The notes under the pieces were generated by a model. It saw nothing but the letters and a program-made list of their open reading frames with translations, searched no databases and was not told where the DNA came from. Below are positions 1 through 9,211 of a DNA stretch of 64,000 bases, piece by piece. The first letter of the stretch is position 1. Each line of letters begins with the position of its first letter. The DNA is from Umezawaea endophytica (GTDB lineage Bacteria > Actinomycetota > Actinomycetes > Mycobacteriales > Pseudonocardiaceae), in NCBI RefSeq assembly GCF_025061645.1, contig NZ_JANYMP010000004.1:473142-537141 (forward strand), written 5' to 3'. The translations under genes were made by a program, and so were the position numbers.

Positions 1-2463
1 CAGCACGATCGACGAGAACCCGATGACCGCGGTGACCAGCACCAGCACCCCGTAGACGACGGGGTCGACCGTGGGCAGGACGCGTCCCGTGGTGGCGATG
101 CTGATCCCGATCAGCGGGACGACCGCGACCACCGTGCCGATCACGACGGCGGCGGCGACCACGATCCCGGCCTCGAGCTTCATCATCCGGCTCACGTGCC
201 GCCGGTTCGTGCCGATCAGCCGCAGCATCGCGAACTCGCGCCGCCGCGCGCCGGTGGCCATCACGAGCGTGTTCACCACGGCGATCACCAGGTACAGCAG
301 CAGGAAGCCGTTGCCGATCAGGTTGGTCGAGGACTGCTGGCCCCGCGCGTCACCCTGGGCGGCGGCGAACGCCGAGCGGTCGAGCACCGCCAGACCGGGG
401 TACTCCTTCGCGAGCGCGCCCAGCCCGGCGCCGACCTCGGCGGGGTTCGCGCCGTCCGCGGTGGTGACCAGGACCGAGTCGTCGAAGCCGGTCGCGGTGT
501 GCGCGGCGAGCAGCTCGCGCGACGCCGTGACGTCGCCGAACCCGAGGCCGTTGGCGTAGAGCGCGACGACCTTCAGGTCCTTCTTGGTGCCGTCGCCGAG
601 GAACGCGTGCAGGGTGCCGCCGATCCCGACCCCGGCGCTGTCGGAGGCGCCGGTGCTCAGCGCGATCGAGTCGCCGCGCACCTCGTCGAGGGAACCCGCG
701 GTCACCCCGAGGTCCATGGTGGACCCGACGCGCTCCGGCGCGATGCCCTGCGCGGCGAGCTGTTCCACCTCGACCTGGTCGAACATCGGGTACTCCACCA
801 GGACCTGGCTCCGCACGACCGGCGACGCGTCGCGCACACCGGGCACCGCGCGCACGGCCTCGACGACCTCCGGGGCCAGACCGGACGGCCCGGCGAGGAC
901 GAAGTCCGCCGTCATCCCGGCCTCCACCTGGTCGGACGCCGCCGCGTTGGCCGTGGTGACGGTGAAGATCTGCACCGCCGCCATCGCCACGGCGAGCGCG
1001 AGCGGGACCACGGCGCCGCTGAGCCGCCGGGCGTTGGCCCTGGTGTTGGCCACGGCGAGGTAACCGCTGATGCGGCCGCGGTTGAGCACCGGGGCGGCGG
1101 TCGCGGTGGCGACCCGCATGAGGTGCGGTCCGAGCATGGCCGTGCCGATCATCAGCAGCAGCACCGAACCGGCGGCGCCGCTGATCCCGGCGATGCCGGG
1201 CAGCAGCAGCGGCACCACGGTGCCCACCACCGTGCCCACGGCGATGAAGCCGACGCCGAACGCGCGTCGGGCGGTACCGAGCTGCGCGGGTTCGACCGCG
1301 GCCTCGCCCAGCGCGTCCACCGGGTTGGCCTTGGCGAGGCGCCGGGCCGTGAAGTAGCCCGCCGCCAGCCCGCCGAGCACGCACAGCAGGAGCGCGGCGA
1401 CCGCGGGGAGGGGGCTGTACACGAGGGTGAAGTCCGCGGGGAGCACGCCCGCGGCGGCGAACGCGTCCCGCAGGAGCCCGGCCACGGCGAGACCTGGCAG
1501 GCTGCCGAGCAGACCGCCCGCGACCGACACGAGCAGCATCTCGGCGCCGATCATGCGGTGGACCTGCCTCGGCGTGGCCGCGATGGCCCGCAGCACGGCC
1601 AGTTCCCGCCGCCGCTGCTGGATCGACAGGCCCAGCGTGGAGGAGACCACGAACAGCACGACCATCGCGATGGTGCCCACGAGCGACGAGGACAGGATCG
1701 TCAGGAACGTCCGCGCCTGGCCGACGTCGAGGAACTCCACGTCCCCGATCTCGGCGCCGGTGTAGGTGGCCAGCGGGACGCCGGTGACGGTCGCCGTGAT
1801 CCGCTTCGCCAGGTCGTCGGCGTCCACGCCGGGCGCGGCGAGCACACCCACCGCGGTGATCCGCTCGGACAGCGCCGCGGCCACTTCGTCGGCGACGAAC
1901 ACGGCGGACTGCCGGGTCAGCACGGGCGCGGAGACGAGCCCGACCACGCGGTAGTCCGACGGGACGGAGCCGATCGCGAGGGTCGTGGTGTCCCCCGTGG
2001 ACAGTCCGGCGCTCGCGGCGAGCCCCTTGTCCAGCACGGCTTCGCCCGGCGCCTGCGGCTGCCTGCCGTCGGTCAGGGTGAACGGGGCGAGGCCCGCGGA
2101 CGTCCAGCCGTGGGCGTACACGGGGACCGCGCCCCCGGCGGCGGGCACGGTGACCCGGACGCTGCGCTCGGGCACGGCCTTCTCGACGCCGGGCACCTCC
2201 GCGATCCGGTCCGCCACGTCGGCGGGCAGCGTGACGCGTTCGGCGAACGGGGTGTCCGGGCCCTCGGCGACGGCGTGGGCCTGCGGGCCGCCGACCACCA
2301 CGGCCGCGGCGGCGTAGCGCTCCGCCGCGACACCGGACCGCAGTCCGGACTCCAGCAGGACACCGCTCGCGGTGATCACCACGGCGCCGCAGAACAGCGC
2401 GACGAAGGCGGCGACGAACCCGCCGCGGCGGGCCCTGATCGTGCTCCAGGCGAGGGAGAACAC
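1..2463 (-). CDS. FtsX-type ABC transporter permease (3' end cut by window)
   Basis: Membrane permease subunit of a MacB/FtsX-class ABC transporter; 821 codons are visible and the stop lies outside the window. A first membrane helix is near residues 13-35, followed by a large extracytoplasmic domain. Two copies of the FtsX core are recognisable by the cytoplasmic signature RRRELAVLRAIAATPRQV (about residue 280) and its repeat RRREFAMLRLIGTNRRHV (about residue 740), so this is the duplicated, long form common in actinomycetes. The GTG start at 2463 lies 3 bp after the ATPase stop, so the two are translationally linked. Such pairs usually export lipids, peptides or antibiotics, or act in cell-envelope stress; the substrate cannot be told from sequence. 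Confidence 0.9.
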   Translation of the reverse strand, partial: MFSLAWSTIRARRGGFVAAFVALFCGAVVITASGVLLESGLRSGVAAERYAAAAVVVGGPQAHAVAEGPDTPFAERVTLPADVADRIAEVPGVEKAVPERSVRVTVPAAGGAVPVYAHGWTSAGLAPFTLTDGRQPQAPGEAVLDKGLAASAGLSTGDTTTLAIGSVPSDYRVVGLVSAPVLTRQSAVFVADEVAAALSERITAVGVLAAPGVDADDLAKRITATVTGVPLATYTGAEIGDVEFLDVGQARTFLTILSSSLVGTIAMVVLFVVSSTLGLSIQQRRRELAVLRAIAATPRQVHRMIGAEMLLVSVAGGLLGSLPGLAVAGLLRDAFAAAGVLPADFTLVYSPLPAVAALLLCVLGGLAAGYFTARRLAKANPVDALGEAAVEPAQLGTARRAFGVGFIAVGTVVGTVVPLLLPGIAGISGAAGSVLLLMIGTAMLGPHLMRVATATAAPVLNRGRISGYLAVANTRANARRLSGAVVPLALAVAMAAVQIFTVTTANAAASDQVEAGMTADFVLAGPSGLAPEVVEAVRAVPGVRDASPVVRSQVLVEYPMFDQVEVEQLAAQGIAPERVGSTMDLGVTAGSLDEVRGDSIALSTGASDSAGVGIGGTLHAFLGDGTKKDLKVVALYANGLGFGDVTASRELLAAHTATGFDDSVLVTTADGANPAEVGAGLGALAKEYPGLAVLDRSAFAAAQGDARGQQSSTNLIGNGFLLLYLVIAVVNTLVMATGARRREFAMLRLIGTNRRHVSRMMKLEAGIVVAAAVVIGTVVAVVPLIGISIATTGRVLPTVDPVVYGVLVLVTAVIGFSSIVL

Positions 2464-2466
2464 CGG

Positions 2467-3225
2467 TCACACCTCCCCGAGGTTGGTCATGAACTCGGAC
2501 ACCTGCGCGGCCGTCGGGTGGTGCATCCGCCCCGCGATCCGGCCGTCGGCGAGGAACACGACGGAGTCGGCGTACGACGCGGCGACCGGGTCGTGGGTCA
2601 CCATCAGCACGGTCTGCCCCAGTTCGAGGACGAGCTGCCGGAACAGCTCCAGCACCTGGCGGCCGGTGCGGGTGTCGAGCGCGCCGGTCGGCTCGTCGGC
2701 CATCACCACCTCCGGCCGGTTGACCAGCGCGCGGGCGATGGCGACGCGCTGCTGCTGGCCGCCGGAGAGCTGCGAGGGGCGGCGGTCGGCGCGGTCGCCC
2801 ATGCCGACCCGGCCCAGCAGTTCGCGCAGCCACGCCCGATCGACCTCGTGCCCGGACAGCCTCGGCACGAGCGCCACGTTCTCCTCGACGGTCAGCGCGG
2901 ACATCAGGTTGTAGGCCTGGAAGACGAACCCGACCCGGTCGCGGCGCACGGCGGTGAGCGCGGCCTCCTTCATCCCGGCCAGCTCCACGTCACCGAGCAG
3001 GACGCTGCCCGACGTCGGCTGGTCGAGCCCGGCGGCGCAGTGCAGGAACGTGCTCTTGCCCGAACCGGACGGTCCCATGACGGCGGTGAACGTGCCCCGG
3101 TCGAGCGCGATGGACACGTCGCGGAGCGCGGTCACCGAGTTCTCGCCGGAACCGTAGGTCTTGGTCACCGACTCCAGGCGCAGCGCGCTCGTGCCGACGG
3201 ACGTGGTGGTCAGCGCGCGGCTCAT
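2467..3225 (-). CDS. ABC transporter ATP-binding protein (MacB/LolD type)
   Basis: Energises the adjacent FtsX-type permease. The 252-residue protein has every ATPase motif: Walker A GPSGSGKST (residues 51-59), the signature LSGGQQQR, Walker B VVMADEPTG and the switch histidine in VTHD. The insert LVLELGQTVLMVTHD and overall length fit the LolD/MacB subfamily that pairs with FtsX permeases rather than importers. The ATG at 3225 overlaps the stop of the upstream CPBP gene (ATGA), and the permease follows after 3 bp, so the three genes form one minus-strand operon. Confidence 0.95.
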   Translation of the reverse strand: MSRALTTTSVGTSALRLESVTKTYGSGENSVTALRDVSIALDRGTFTAVMGPSGSGKSTFLHCAAGLDQPTSGSVLLGDVELAGMKEAALTAVRRDRVGFVFQAYNLMSALTVEENVALVPRLSGHEVDRAWLRELLGRVGMGDRADRRPSQLSGGQQQRVAIARALVNRPEVVMADEPTGALDTRTGRQVLELFRQLVLELGQTVLMVTHDPVAASYADSVVFLADGRIAGRMHHPTAAQVSEFMTNLGEV

Positions 3226-4151
3226 GCGGAGACCTCGGCCTTCGTGGTGGAGGTGGCGGTGACCGGGGAGGTGTAGCCCAGCCTGCCGCGGGTGAGGACG
3301 ACGACGATGAGCGTCAGCACGCCGAGGCCGAGCGTCGGACCCCAGAGCCACAGGTTGTTCGCGTCGGGGAAGATCTCCGAGAAGGCGATGGACTGGAAGT
3401 TGTTGATCGAGCAGTGCAGCAGCATGACGAGCGGCAGGCTCTGGCGGCCCTTGTTGTAGACCAGCGTGATCAGGAAGCTCATCTCCATGGCCGTGATGGT
3501 GAAGCGGACGAGCGTCTCGGCGTTGACGTCCGGGCCGCCCCACGGGGTGAGGAACAGCGGGGCGTGCCAGAGGGCCCACAGGAGGCCGAGGATGAAGGTG
3601 GCGACCATCGGCTGGTGGCGCTCCTGGAGGCGGCTCAGTGCGAAGTCGCGCCAGCCCGGCTCCTCGGCGAGGCCCGTGGTGAAGAACTGGATGACCAGCA
3701 TCGGCACGTAGATCGCCAGCACCATCAGCGACGGGGCGCGCATCGCGTCCTCGGCACCGGGCATCGCCGCGGTGCCCGCGAGGACGGCGATCGGGACGGC
3801 GAACAGCGCGAACGCGTACCACCCGACACCGGCCCGGAACTGGAAGAGCCGCCTGCGCCACCGCCGCAGCCCCTCGCGGCCCTCGGTGATCGCCGTGACG
3901 GTGAACGCGGCGGTCAGCGGACCGAGGTACGCGCCGGGCAGGATCGCCGTGAGCTGGTTGCCCATCAGCAGGTCCGGGTAGCGGAAGTGCAGGACGCCGA
4001 ACCCGTCGAGCGACAGGATGTACGGCACCCACGCGATCCAACTGATGGCGTTGGCGAGGGTGAAGAACGTGGTCAGTGGGAAGCGCTGGACCAGCGCCTG
4101 GAAGCGGTTCGAGGGGGCGCGGCCGGTGTGGGCGGCTGGGGTCGAGGTCAT
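3222..4151 (-). CDS. CPBP-family intramembrane metalloprotease
   Basis: Multi-spanning membrane protein of the CPBP/Abi (Rce1-like) family, 309 residues with about eight hydrophobic segments. The three family motifs are visible: EEPGWRD (paired glutamates, near residue 162), WALWHAPLF (first histidine) and LHCSINNF (second histidine and asparagine). Known members include eukaryotic CAAX-processing proteases and bacteriocin self-immunity proteins. It is first in an operon with an ABC ATPase and FtsX permease, a pairing often seen in peptide export or immunity units; that role is inferred. I chose the ATG at 4151; a TTG two codons earlier is also possible. Confidence 0.88.
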   Translation of the reverse strand: MTSTPAAHTGRAPSNRFQALVQRFPLTTFFTLANAISWIAWVPYILSLDGFGVLHFRYPDLLMGNQLTAILPGAYLGPLTAAFTVTAITEGREGLRRWRRRLFQFRAGVGWYAFALFAVPIAVLAGTAAMPGAEDAMRAPSLMVLAIYVPMLVIQFFTTGLAEEPGWRDFALSRLQERHQPMVATFILGLLWALWHAPLFLTPWGGPDVNAETLVRFTITAMEMSFLITLVYNKGRQSLPLVMLLHCSINNFQSIAFSEIFPDANNLWLWGPTLGLGVLTLIVVVLTRGRLGYTSPVTATSTTKAEVSA

Positions 4152-4336
4152 GCTCAAAGGCTAGGAATGGATCTTGTGGAAATCAGTGCAGGCAAGGGGC
4201 GTCCTCGTGGTGGAGTCCGCTCTACCACCGCGGGTGACGAGGAGGGGCGGACCACCCTGACCTGGCCGGGGAGGGCCGGGCGGTTTCCTCGCGCAACCCG
4301 GCCCGCGCACGGCACCGCCGCCGGTACGGTTGCCGC

Positions 4337-5155
4337 GTGCCGACCACCTTCCGCATCGGCGGGGACCTGGAGGTCCGGAGGCTCGGGTTCGGTGCGATGC
4401 ACCTGCCGACCGAACCGGACGCCGCCCGCGCCGCCGCCATCGCCGTCGCCAGACGAGCCGTCGAGCTGGGGGTGACGCTGATCGACACCGCCCACCTGTA
4501 CGGCGGGGGCGCGAACGAGGAACTGCTCGCCGAAGCCCTGCACCCGTACCCGGCCGACCTGCTCGTCACCACCAAGGTCGGTGTGGCCCGCACCGGCCCC
4601 GGCGGCGAGTGGGAGCTGAACGGGCGGCCCGAGGTGCTGCGCGAGCAGGTCGACCACGCCCTCCGCAGGCTCCGGGTCGACCGGGTGGAACTGCTGCAAC
4701 TGCACCGGATCGACCCCGAGGTGCCGCTCGCGGACCAGCTCGGCGCGCTGCGCGACCTCCGCGACGCGGGCAAGGTCGGCCGGATCGGCCTGTCCGAGGT
4801 CACCGCAGCCGAACTGGGGCTGGCGCGGGATGTCGTCGACATCGCCAGCGTGCAGAACCGCTACAGCCTGGTCGACCGCGAGCACGAACCAGTGCTGGAG
4901 GCGTGCGAGGCGGCGGGCATCGCCTTCCTCCCGTGGCGGCCGGTGCTCGGCGCGGCGACCGGCCAGGCGGCCGGGATCGCGGAGGTCGCCGCAGACCTGG
5001 GCGCCACACCCGCGCAGGTCGGCCTGGCCTGGCTGCTCGCCCGCTCACCGGTCGTCCTGCCGATCCCCGGCACCTCCAGCCTCACCCACCTGGAGGAGAA
5101 CGTCGCCGCCGCCGACCTCAACCTGACACCGGCCCACCTCGCCCGGCTGGGCTAG
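4337..5155 (+). CDS. Aldo/keto reductase
   Basis: NADPH-dependent oxidoreductase of the aldo/keto reductase superfamily, 272 residues. The catalytic tetrad is intact: Asp50 and Tyr55 in LIDTAHLYGGG, Lys80 in TTKVG and His123 in LQLHRID. The C-terminal IPGTSSLTHLEEN segment is the usual cofactor phosphate-binding loop. The GTG start at 4337 gives the canonical N-terminus with the first beta hairpin. It stands alone on the plus strand, 185 bp from the divergent CPBP gene and 26 bp from the convergent microprotein. Physiological substrate unknown. Confidence 0.93.
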   Translation: MPTTFRIGGDLEVRRLGFGAMHLPTEPDAARAAAIAVARRAVELGVTLIDTAHLYGGGANEELLAEALHPYPADLLVTTKVGVARTGPGGEWELNGRPEVLREQVDHALRRLRVDRVELLQLHRIDPEVPLADQLGALRDLRDAGKVGRIGLSEVTAAELGLARDVVDIASVQNRYSLVDREHEPVLEACEAAGIAFLPWRPVLGAATGQAAGIAEVAADLGATPAQVGLAWLLARSPVVLPIPGTSSLTHLEENVAAADLNLTPAHLARLG

Positions 5156-5181
5156 CCGGACTCGGTTGCGGGACAACGGTT

Positions 5182-5298
5182 TCAGCGGGCGACAACGGCG
5201 AACACCACGAGTCCGACCAACAGGACGGCGACGGCGCCCATCGCCAGGAACACGGTGAGCGCGGTCACGCGCCACCGGCGGTACGGCAGATCTTCCAT
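5182..5298 (-). CDS. Single-span membrane microprotein (38 aa)
   Basis: A 38-codon gene too short for routine calling. It starts with ATG at 5298, with AGGGAG about 10 nt upstream, and lies 19 bp after the stop of the membrane GTPase gene, on the same strand. The N-terminus is short, charged and positive (MEDLPYRRWR), followed by one continuous hydrophobic helix and a terminal Ala-Arg, so an N-in single-pass topology is expected. Its place as the last gene of the GTPase/GAP1/Hsp70 operon suggests a membrane partner of the GTPase. I know of no named family for it. Confidence 0.6.
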   Translation of the reverse strand: MEDLPYRRWRVTALTVFLAMGAVAVLLVGLVVFAVVAR

Positions 5299-5317
5299 CG
5301 GACGGGACTCCCTGTTC

Positions 5318-6862
5318 TCAGAGGCGCAGGCCTTCGTCGGCCAGCACCCGCTCGGCGAACCTCTCGACGCTGTGATCGGCCTCGCCGTCGCCGTTGAGCA
5401 GCGCGGAGGTGAGGAAGAAGGTCACGTCCTTGAAGTTGTGGTCCATCGCCCGCACCATGTTGCCCTGCGACAGACCGTCCAACCAGGACTTGATCGCCTC
5501 CGAGTCCTCCTCGTCGACGTCGTCGAGCACGTGCCTGATGAGGTCGGACTTGCTGATCACCACCGCGAGGCGGGCCTTGGTGGTGGCGACGCCCATCTCG
5601 GTCATCGTCGTCACGGTCTCGGTGAACGTCACGTGCGGCTCGTCCTTGGCCCGCCCGTCGTCGAGCTTCGCCCGCCGGTCGCCCTCGAAGGTCTCCCACA
5701 CCGACTTGATGGACAGGGGGTCGATGACGAAGAGGAACGTCCGGGCGATCTTCAGGTACTCGAGCTCCTGCATCTTCGTGGAACTCCGGAAGACCTCGCC
5801 CGCCACGTCGAACACGTGCACGAGCTTGTGCTGGCCCCGCTTGGGGGCCACGTGCGTCGAGTACGCCGGGTGCACGACGCCGTCCTTGTGCACCAGGCTG
5901 GTCTTGTCGACGCGCGCGGTGGACGCCAGCTTCCCGCGTGAGCTGACCGAGCGGTCCTTCGTGGACGTGTCGGCGAAGGTGAACGCGCCGCCCGCCCTGG
6001 TCGCCATCGTCTCCACGGCGATGAGCAGGACGGTGGTCAGTTGGCTCTTGCCCGCGCTCGGCGCGCCGAACACCGGCAGGACGATCTCGCCCGTCTCGCC
6101 CGTCCGCTCCGCCAGCGGGTGCGGGGTCTCGGCGTGCGGGCACCACAGGACCGGCTTGTCCTCAGGTTTCCTCACCAGCGCCGTGAGCACCAGCAGGGAG
6201 GGGAACACCTTGCCGCAGCCGCACCTGCGGTGGGTCATCCCGTACCGGCCGGGGCGGACCTCGCCGTGCAGGGTCTTGCAGCCGGGGCAGCCGTGCAGGG
6301 CGTGGACGACCCGCACACCGCACGTCTTGCAGGTCATCCTGATGCCGCGGAGCCGGAGGACGGTGGTGTCGAACAGCCGCAGCAGGTAGAGGCCCGCGCA
6401 ACTCGCCGCGAGCAGCAGGCCGAGGAACAGCGCGGAGCCGACCAGCGTCAGCACCAGGACCGGGGCGGTCATCACGATGCCGGTGAAGATCCCGATCCGC
6501 TGGACCCCGCCCCACCACCTCGCCCGCGGCGCGGGCACGGCGGAGTACTTCTCGCCGATCGCCTTCCACCGCTTCACGACGACGTCGCGCAGCTCCCGCG
6601 CGACCAGGGTGTGGACGTGCCGGATGTCGCGCCACGCCTGGCCGAGCAGGTAGTGCACCCACGCCGGTTCCTCGCCCTTGCCCCGCTTCCCCGGCGGGTG
6701 CTTGACCTTGGCGGCGTTGGCGTTCGCGCCGACGCCGTACCCGGCGGCGGTCGTGAGCACGTACTGGCGGAGCAGCACCCAGCCGAAGCGGCTCCCGGAG
6801 GCCACCGGCAGCACGAGGACCGCGGCCAGCAGCAGCAGGCCGAAGCTCGGCGGGGCCGTCAC
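5318..6862 (-). CDS. Membrane-anchored zinc-ribbon GTPase (double-GTPase type)
   Basis: 514-residue protein in two halves. The N-terminal half has a signal-anchor-like helix (residues 6-20), a basic region, a pair of close membrane helices (about 112-150) and a cysteine-rich zinc ribbon (CKTCG, CPGC, CGCG; about 155-210). The C-terminal half is a P-loop GTPase: GxxxxGKS with Lys272-Ser273, a DVAGE switch-2 motif and SKSD as the base-specificity motif. It resembles the DO-GTPase families described next to GAP1 proteins. The GTG start overlaps the GAP1 stop by 4 bp. A second zinc-ribbon GTPase lies two genes upstream, giving the two-GTPase arrangement. Role inferred: membrane-localised GTP switch of a signalling or defence complex. 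Confidence 0.78.
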   Translation of the reverse strand: MTAPPSFGLLLLAAVLVLPVASGSRFGWVLLRQYVLTTAAGYGVGANANAAKVKHPPGKRGKGEEPAWVHYLLGQAWRDIRHVHTLVARELRDVVVKRWKAIGEKYSAVPAPRARWWGGVQRIGIFTGIVMTAPVLVLTLVGSALFLGLLLAASCAGLYLLRLFDTTVLRLRGIRMTCKTCGVRVVHALHGCPGCKTLHGEVRPGRYGMTHRRCGCGKVFPSLLVLTALVRKPEDKPVLWCPHAETPHPLAERTGETGEIVLPVFGAPSAGKSQLTTVLLIAVETMATRAGGAFTFADTSTKDRSVSSRGKLASTARVDKTSLVHKDGVVHPAYSTHVAPKRGQHKLVHVFDVAGEVFRSSTKMQELEYLKIARTFLFVIDPLSIKSVWETFEGDRRAKLDDGRAKDEPHVTFTETVTTMTEMGVATTKARLAVVISKSDLIRHVLDDVDEEDSEAIKSWLDGLSQGNMVRAMDHNFKDVTFFLTSALLNGDGEADHSVERFAERVLADEGLRL

Positions 6863-9210
6863 GGCTTGGCCTCCCTCGACGTCCGGCGACCGCGGAAGAA
6901 CCGCGTGACCGAGTTGCCCGTCGCGTCCCGCGCCCAGTCCTCGAACCAGTCGGCGACACCGCGGACGCGCTGCCCGCGCAGGATGGTCGCGGTCTCGCCC
7001 AGCGGTCGGCGCCGCCACTTCTTGACCGCGCGCAGCACGAACAGCTCGAACTCCTCCTGGACCTTCCGCGCTCCGGGGTACCTGTCGCGGCACCGCCGCA
7101 GTTCCCACACGAGCACGAGCAGGTCCGCCGCGGTCCGGGGATCCGCGGTCGCCGGGCGCAGGCCGGGCTCGGCGCCGCGCAGGTAGGCGGCGCGCACGTC
7201 GCCGAACAGGACGACGAGGTGGGCCAGCCGGTCGACGGGCAGCGCGCCGACGCGCGCCATGACCAGGTCGAGGATCGTCCTGCGGCGCTCCGGCCCCGAG
7301 GACCGGTAGCTCCGCACGACCTCCCGCACGCGGCTGTCGAAGGTGTCGGGGTCGCGTTCCCGCAGGGCGGTCTCCACCTGGTTGACCGTCCTGAACCGGG
7401 ATTCCACGAGTGCTCGTGTCGTGGAGGGGAGCGAGTCGACCACGGGGTGCTCGCGAACGTCCGCCGACAGCCGGTCGTAGATCTCGCCGTCGGTGATCGG
7501 GGCCTGGAGGGCGGTGTTGACCCAGACGAGCAGCGCCCCGGAGCAGAACTGCCGCGGCAGCAGGTCGCGCAGCAGGATCGACGCCTCGGAGTGCGTCCAC
7601 CCGCCGTCGGGCCACAGCGCCCGGAGCAGGTGGTCGTCCACGTCCTGCTCGCACGCGAGCCTGCTCAGCGCCGCCGTGCGCTGGAGCCTGCCCGCCCGCG
7701 CGTCGGCGATGACCACCGCCGTCGCCAGCGCGCTCCGCCCGCGCAGGTCCAGCACGTCGGCCAGTCCCGAGTCGACCACCCCGACCACGTCGTGGAGCCG
7801 GTCGTGTGCCGCGCCCGCCAGGTGGTCGACCACGCCCGTGCGCAGGCCGGACCACGTGCGGAGCAGGTGGCCGAACCGCTCGTCGTCCGGGTTGACCAGC
7901 ACGGCCGGTCCGACGGCGGTCGTCCCGACCTGGTGGAGCACCGGACCGGGGACGGCGATGTCGTACTTCGCGGCCCACGCCAGCAGGTCCACCACCACGG
8001 CGGCGGGGGCGTGGCGCAGGCGCTCCACCACGGCGCCCTCGGCCCGTGACCGCGCGGCGGGGGAGCGCAGGGCGATGTCCGGGCCGGTGAGCCCGCTGTC
8101 GAGGGACGCCATGACCCAGGCCAGTTCCACGTGGTCCGCGAGGTCATGGGCCCCCACGTCCCGTGCCGCCGTCGCGAGGTCCGACAGCGCCGCGGGACCG
8201 CAGTCGCCCACGTCGATCTGGTTCCCGATCCGCTCGACCGCGGCGGCGCCGAGCCGCCGGGCGTGCTCGACGAGCCACGGCACCACCGCGACGGTCTCGG
8301 CCCGGTCCGCGCCGCCCGCGGCGAACACCACCGGGTACCAGTCGGAGAGGTCCCGCTCGCGGCCGGTGGCCAGCTCGCCCGCCTGCTTCCACAACTCGGC
8401 CGCGTCCTCGACGCCGACGTAGACGAGGTGCTCCGCCAACGGGTGCGCGGCGATCGGGCTGCGCTCGTCGGCGACCATGTCGAACAGGTGGTAGGCGTCG
8501 AACGCGGAGCGGTCCACGGAGGACTCCGCGAGCGTGCCGACCACGTGCAGCTTGCTGTACCGGGGCGTGTGCTGGTAGGTGGCGAACGACATCCGGCTGA
8601 CGACCCCCGGCGGCAGCAGGTAGGACGCCGCCGCGATCCAGTGGGCGACCGCCTCCGCGTCGCGTTCGACGATCACGACGGTGCGCTCGTGGTCCGCGAC
8701 CGTGCTGTCGATCGCGGTCAGGAGGGCGGCCAGGTGTCGTCCTCCCTTGTGCGCCTTGACGAACGCGGCGGCGGCGGCCTGGTCCAGCGGTCCGGGCGAC
8801 GGCGCGGACAGCGGCGGCAGCACGGGGTCGGCGACCTGCCGCCGGTTCCACAACCCGGCACCCCACAACTCGATCGGCAGCACGTCGCCGAGGTCGCGGG
8901 CCAGGTCGTCGGTCACCAGCGCGTGCGCGAAGTAGTTGCCGAACCGGCGCGAGTAGTCGTTGCCCAGGAAGGCGACGTTGGCCAGCACGCTGGACGGTCC
9001 CGGCCGGTAGCAGAGGTTCACGGGCGACCTGGCGATCTCCGCGGCGTCCGCGTTCGAGGAGAGCGAAGGGGGCGCGGCGTACCCGGTCAGGAACTCCACA
9101 TCGGACATGACGTCGGGCGGCACCCCCGTGGTCGCCGCGTGGAACTGGTAGCCGGGGTGCCCGGACAGCCCGCGTTCGCACGAGGTGTAGTAGAGCTGGC
9201 TGAACGCCAT
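6859..9210 (-). CDS. GTPase-associated protein 1 (GAP1-N2/M/C)-like
   Basis: 783-residue soluble protein. The N-terminus (FSQLYYTSCERGLSGHPGYQ, then FFAHALV-type NYFAHALVTDD) is the hallmark of the GAP1-N2 domain, followed by a helical middle and C-terminal region of the GAP1-M/GAP1-C type. In the literature on NTP-dependent conflict systems these proteins are encoded beside double-GTPases and are thought to regulate or be regulated by them; no enzyme activity has been shown. Here the gene lies exactly between two zinc-ribbon GTPase genes (1 bp and -4 bp spacing), so a stoichiometric complex is likely. ATG start at 9210 with GGGGAG upstream. Confidence 0.8.
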   Translation of the reverse strand: MAFSQLYYTSCERGLSGHPGYQFHAATTGVPPDVMSDVEFLTGYAAPPSLSSNADAAEIARSPVNLCYRPGPSSVLANVAFLGNDYSRRFGNYFAHALVTDDLARDLGDVLPIELWGAGLWNRRQVADPVLPPLSAPSPGPLDQAAAAAFVKAHKGGRHLAALLTAIDSTVADHERTVVIVERDAEAVAHWIAAASYLLPPGVVSRMSFATYQHTPRYSKLHVVGTLAESSVDRSAFDAYHLFDMVADERSPIAAHPLAEHLVYVGVEDAAELWKQAGELATGRERDLSDWYPVVFAAGGADRAETVAVVPWLVEHARRLGAAAVERIGNQIDVGDCGPAALSDLATAARDVGAHDLADHVELAWVMASLDSGLTGPDIALRSPAARSRAEGAVVERLRHAPAAVVVDLLAWAAKYDIAVPGPVLHQVGTTAVGPAVLVNPDDERFGHLLRTWSGLRTGVVDHLAGAAHDRLHDVVGVVDSGLADVLDLRGRSALATAVVIADARAGRLQRTAALSRLACEQDVDDHLLRALWPDGGWTHSEASILLRDLLPRQFCSGALLVWVNTALQAPITDGEIYDRLSADVREHPVVDSLPSTTRALVESRFRTVNQVETALRERDPDTFDSRVREVVRSYRSSGPERRRTILDLVMARVGALPVDRLAHLVVLFGDVRAAYLRGAEPGLRPATADPRTAADLLVLVWELRRCRDRYPGARKVQEEFELFVLRAVKKWRRRPLGETATILRGQRVRGVADWFEDWARDATGNSVTRFFRGRRTSREAKP

Positions 9211-9211
9211 G

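Noticed and set aside
196..3276. Very long plus-strand open frame (over 1000 codons) opposite the FtsX and ABC genes
   Set aside because: It is an antisense frame kept open by high GC; the minus strand has clear ABC and FtsX motifs, and the plus frame gives His/Arg/Gly-rich nonsense.
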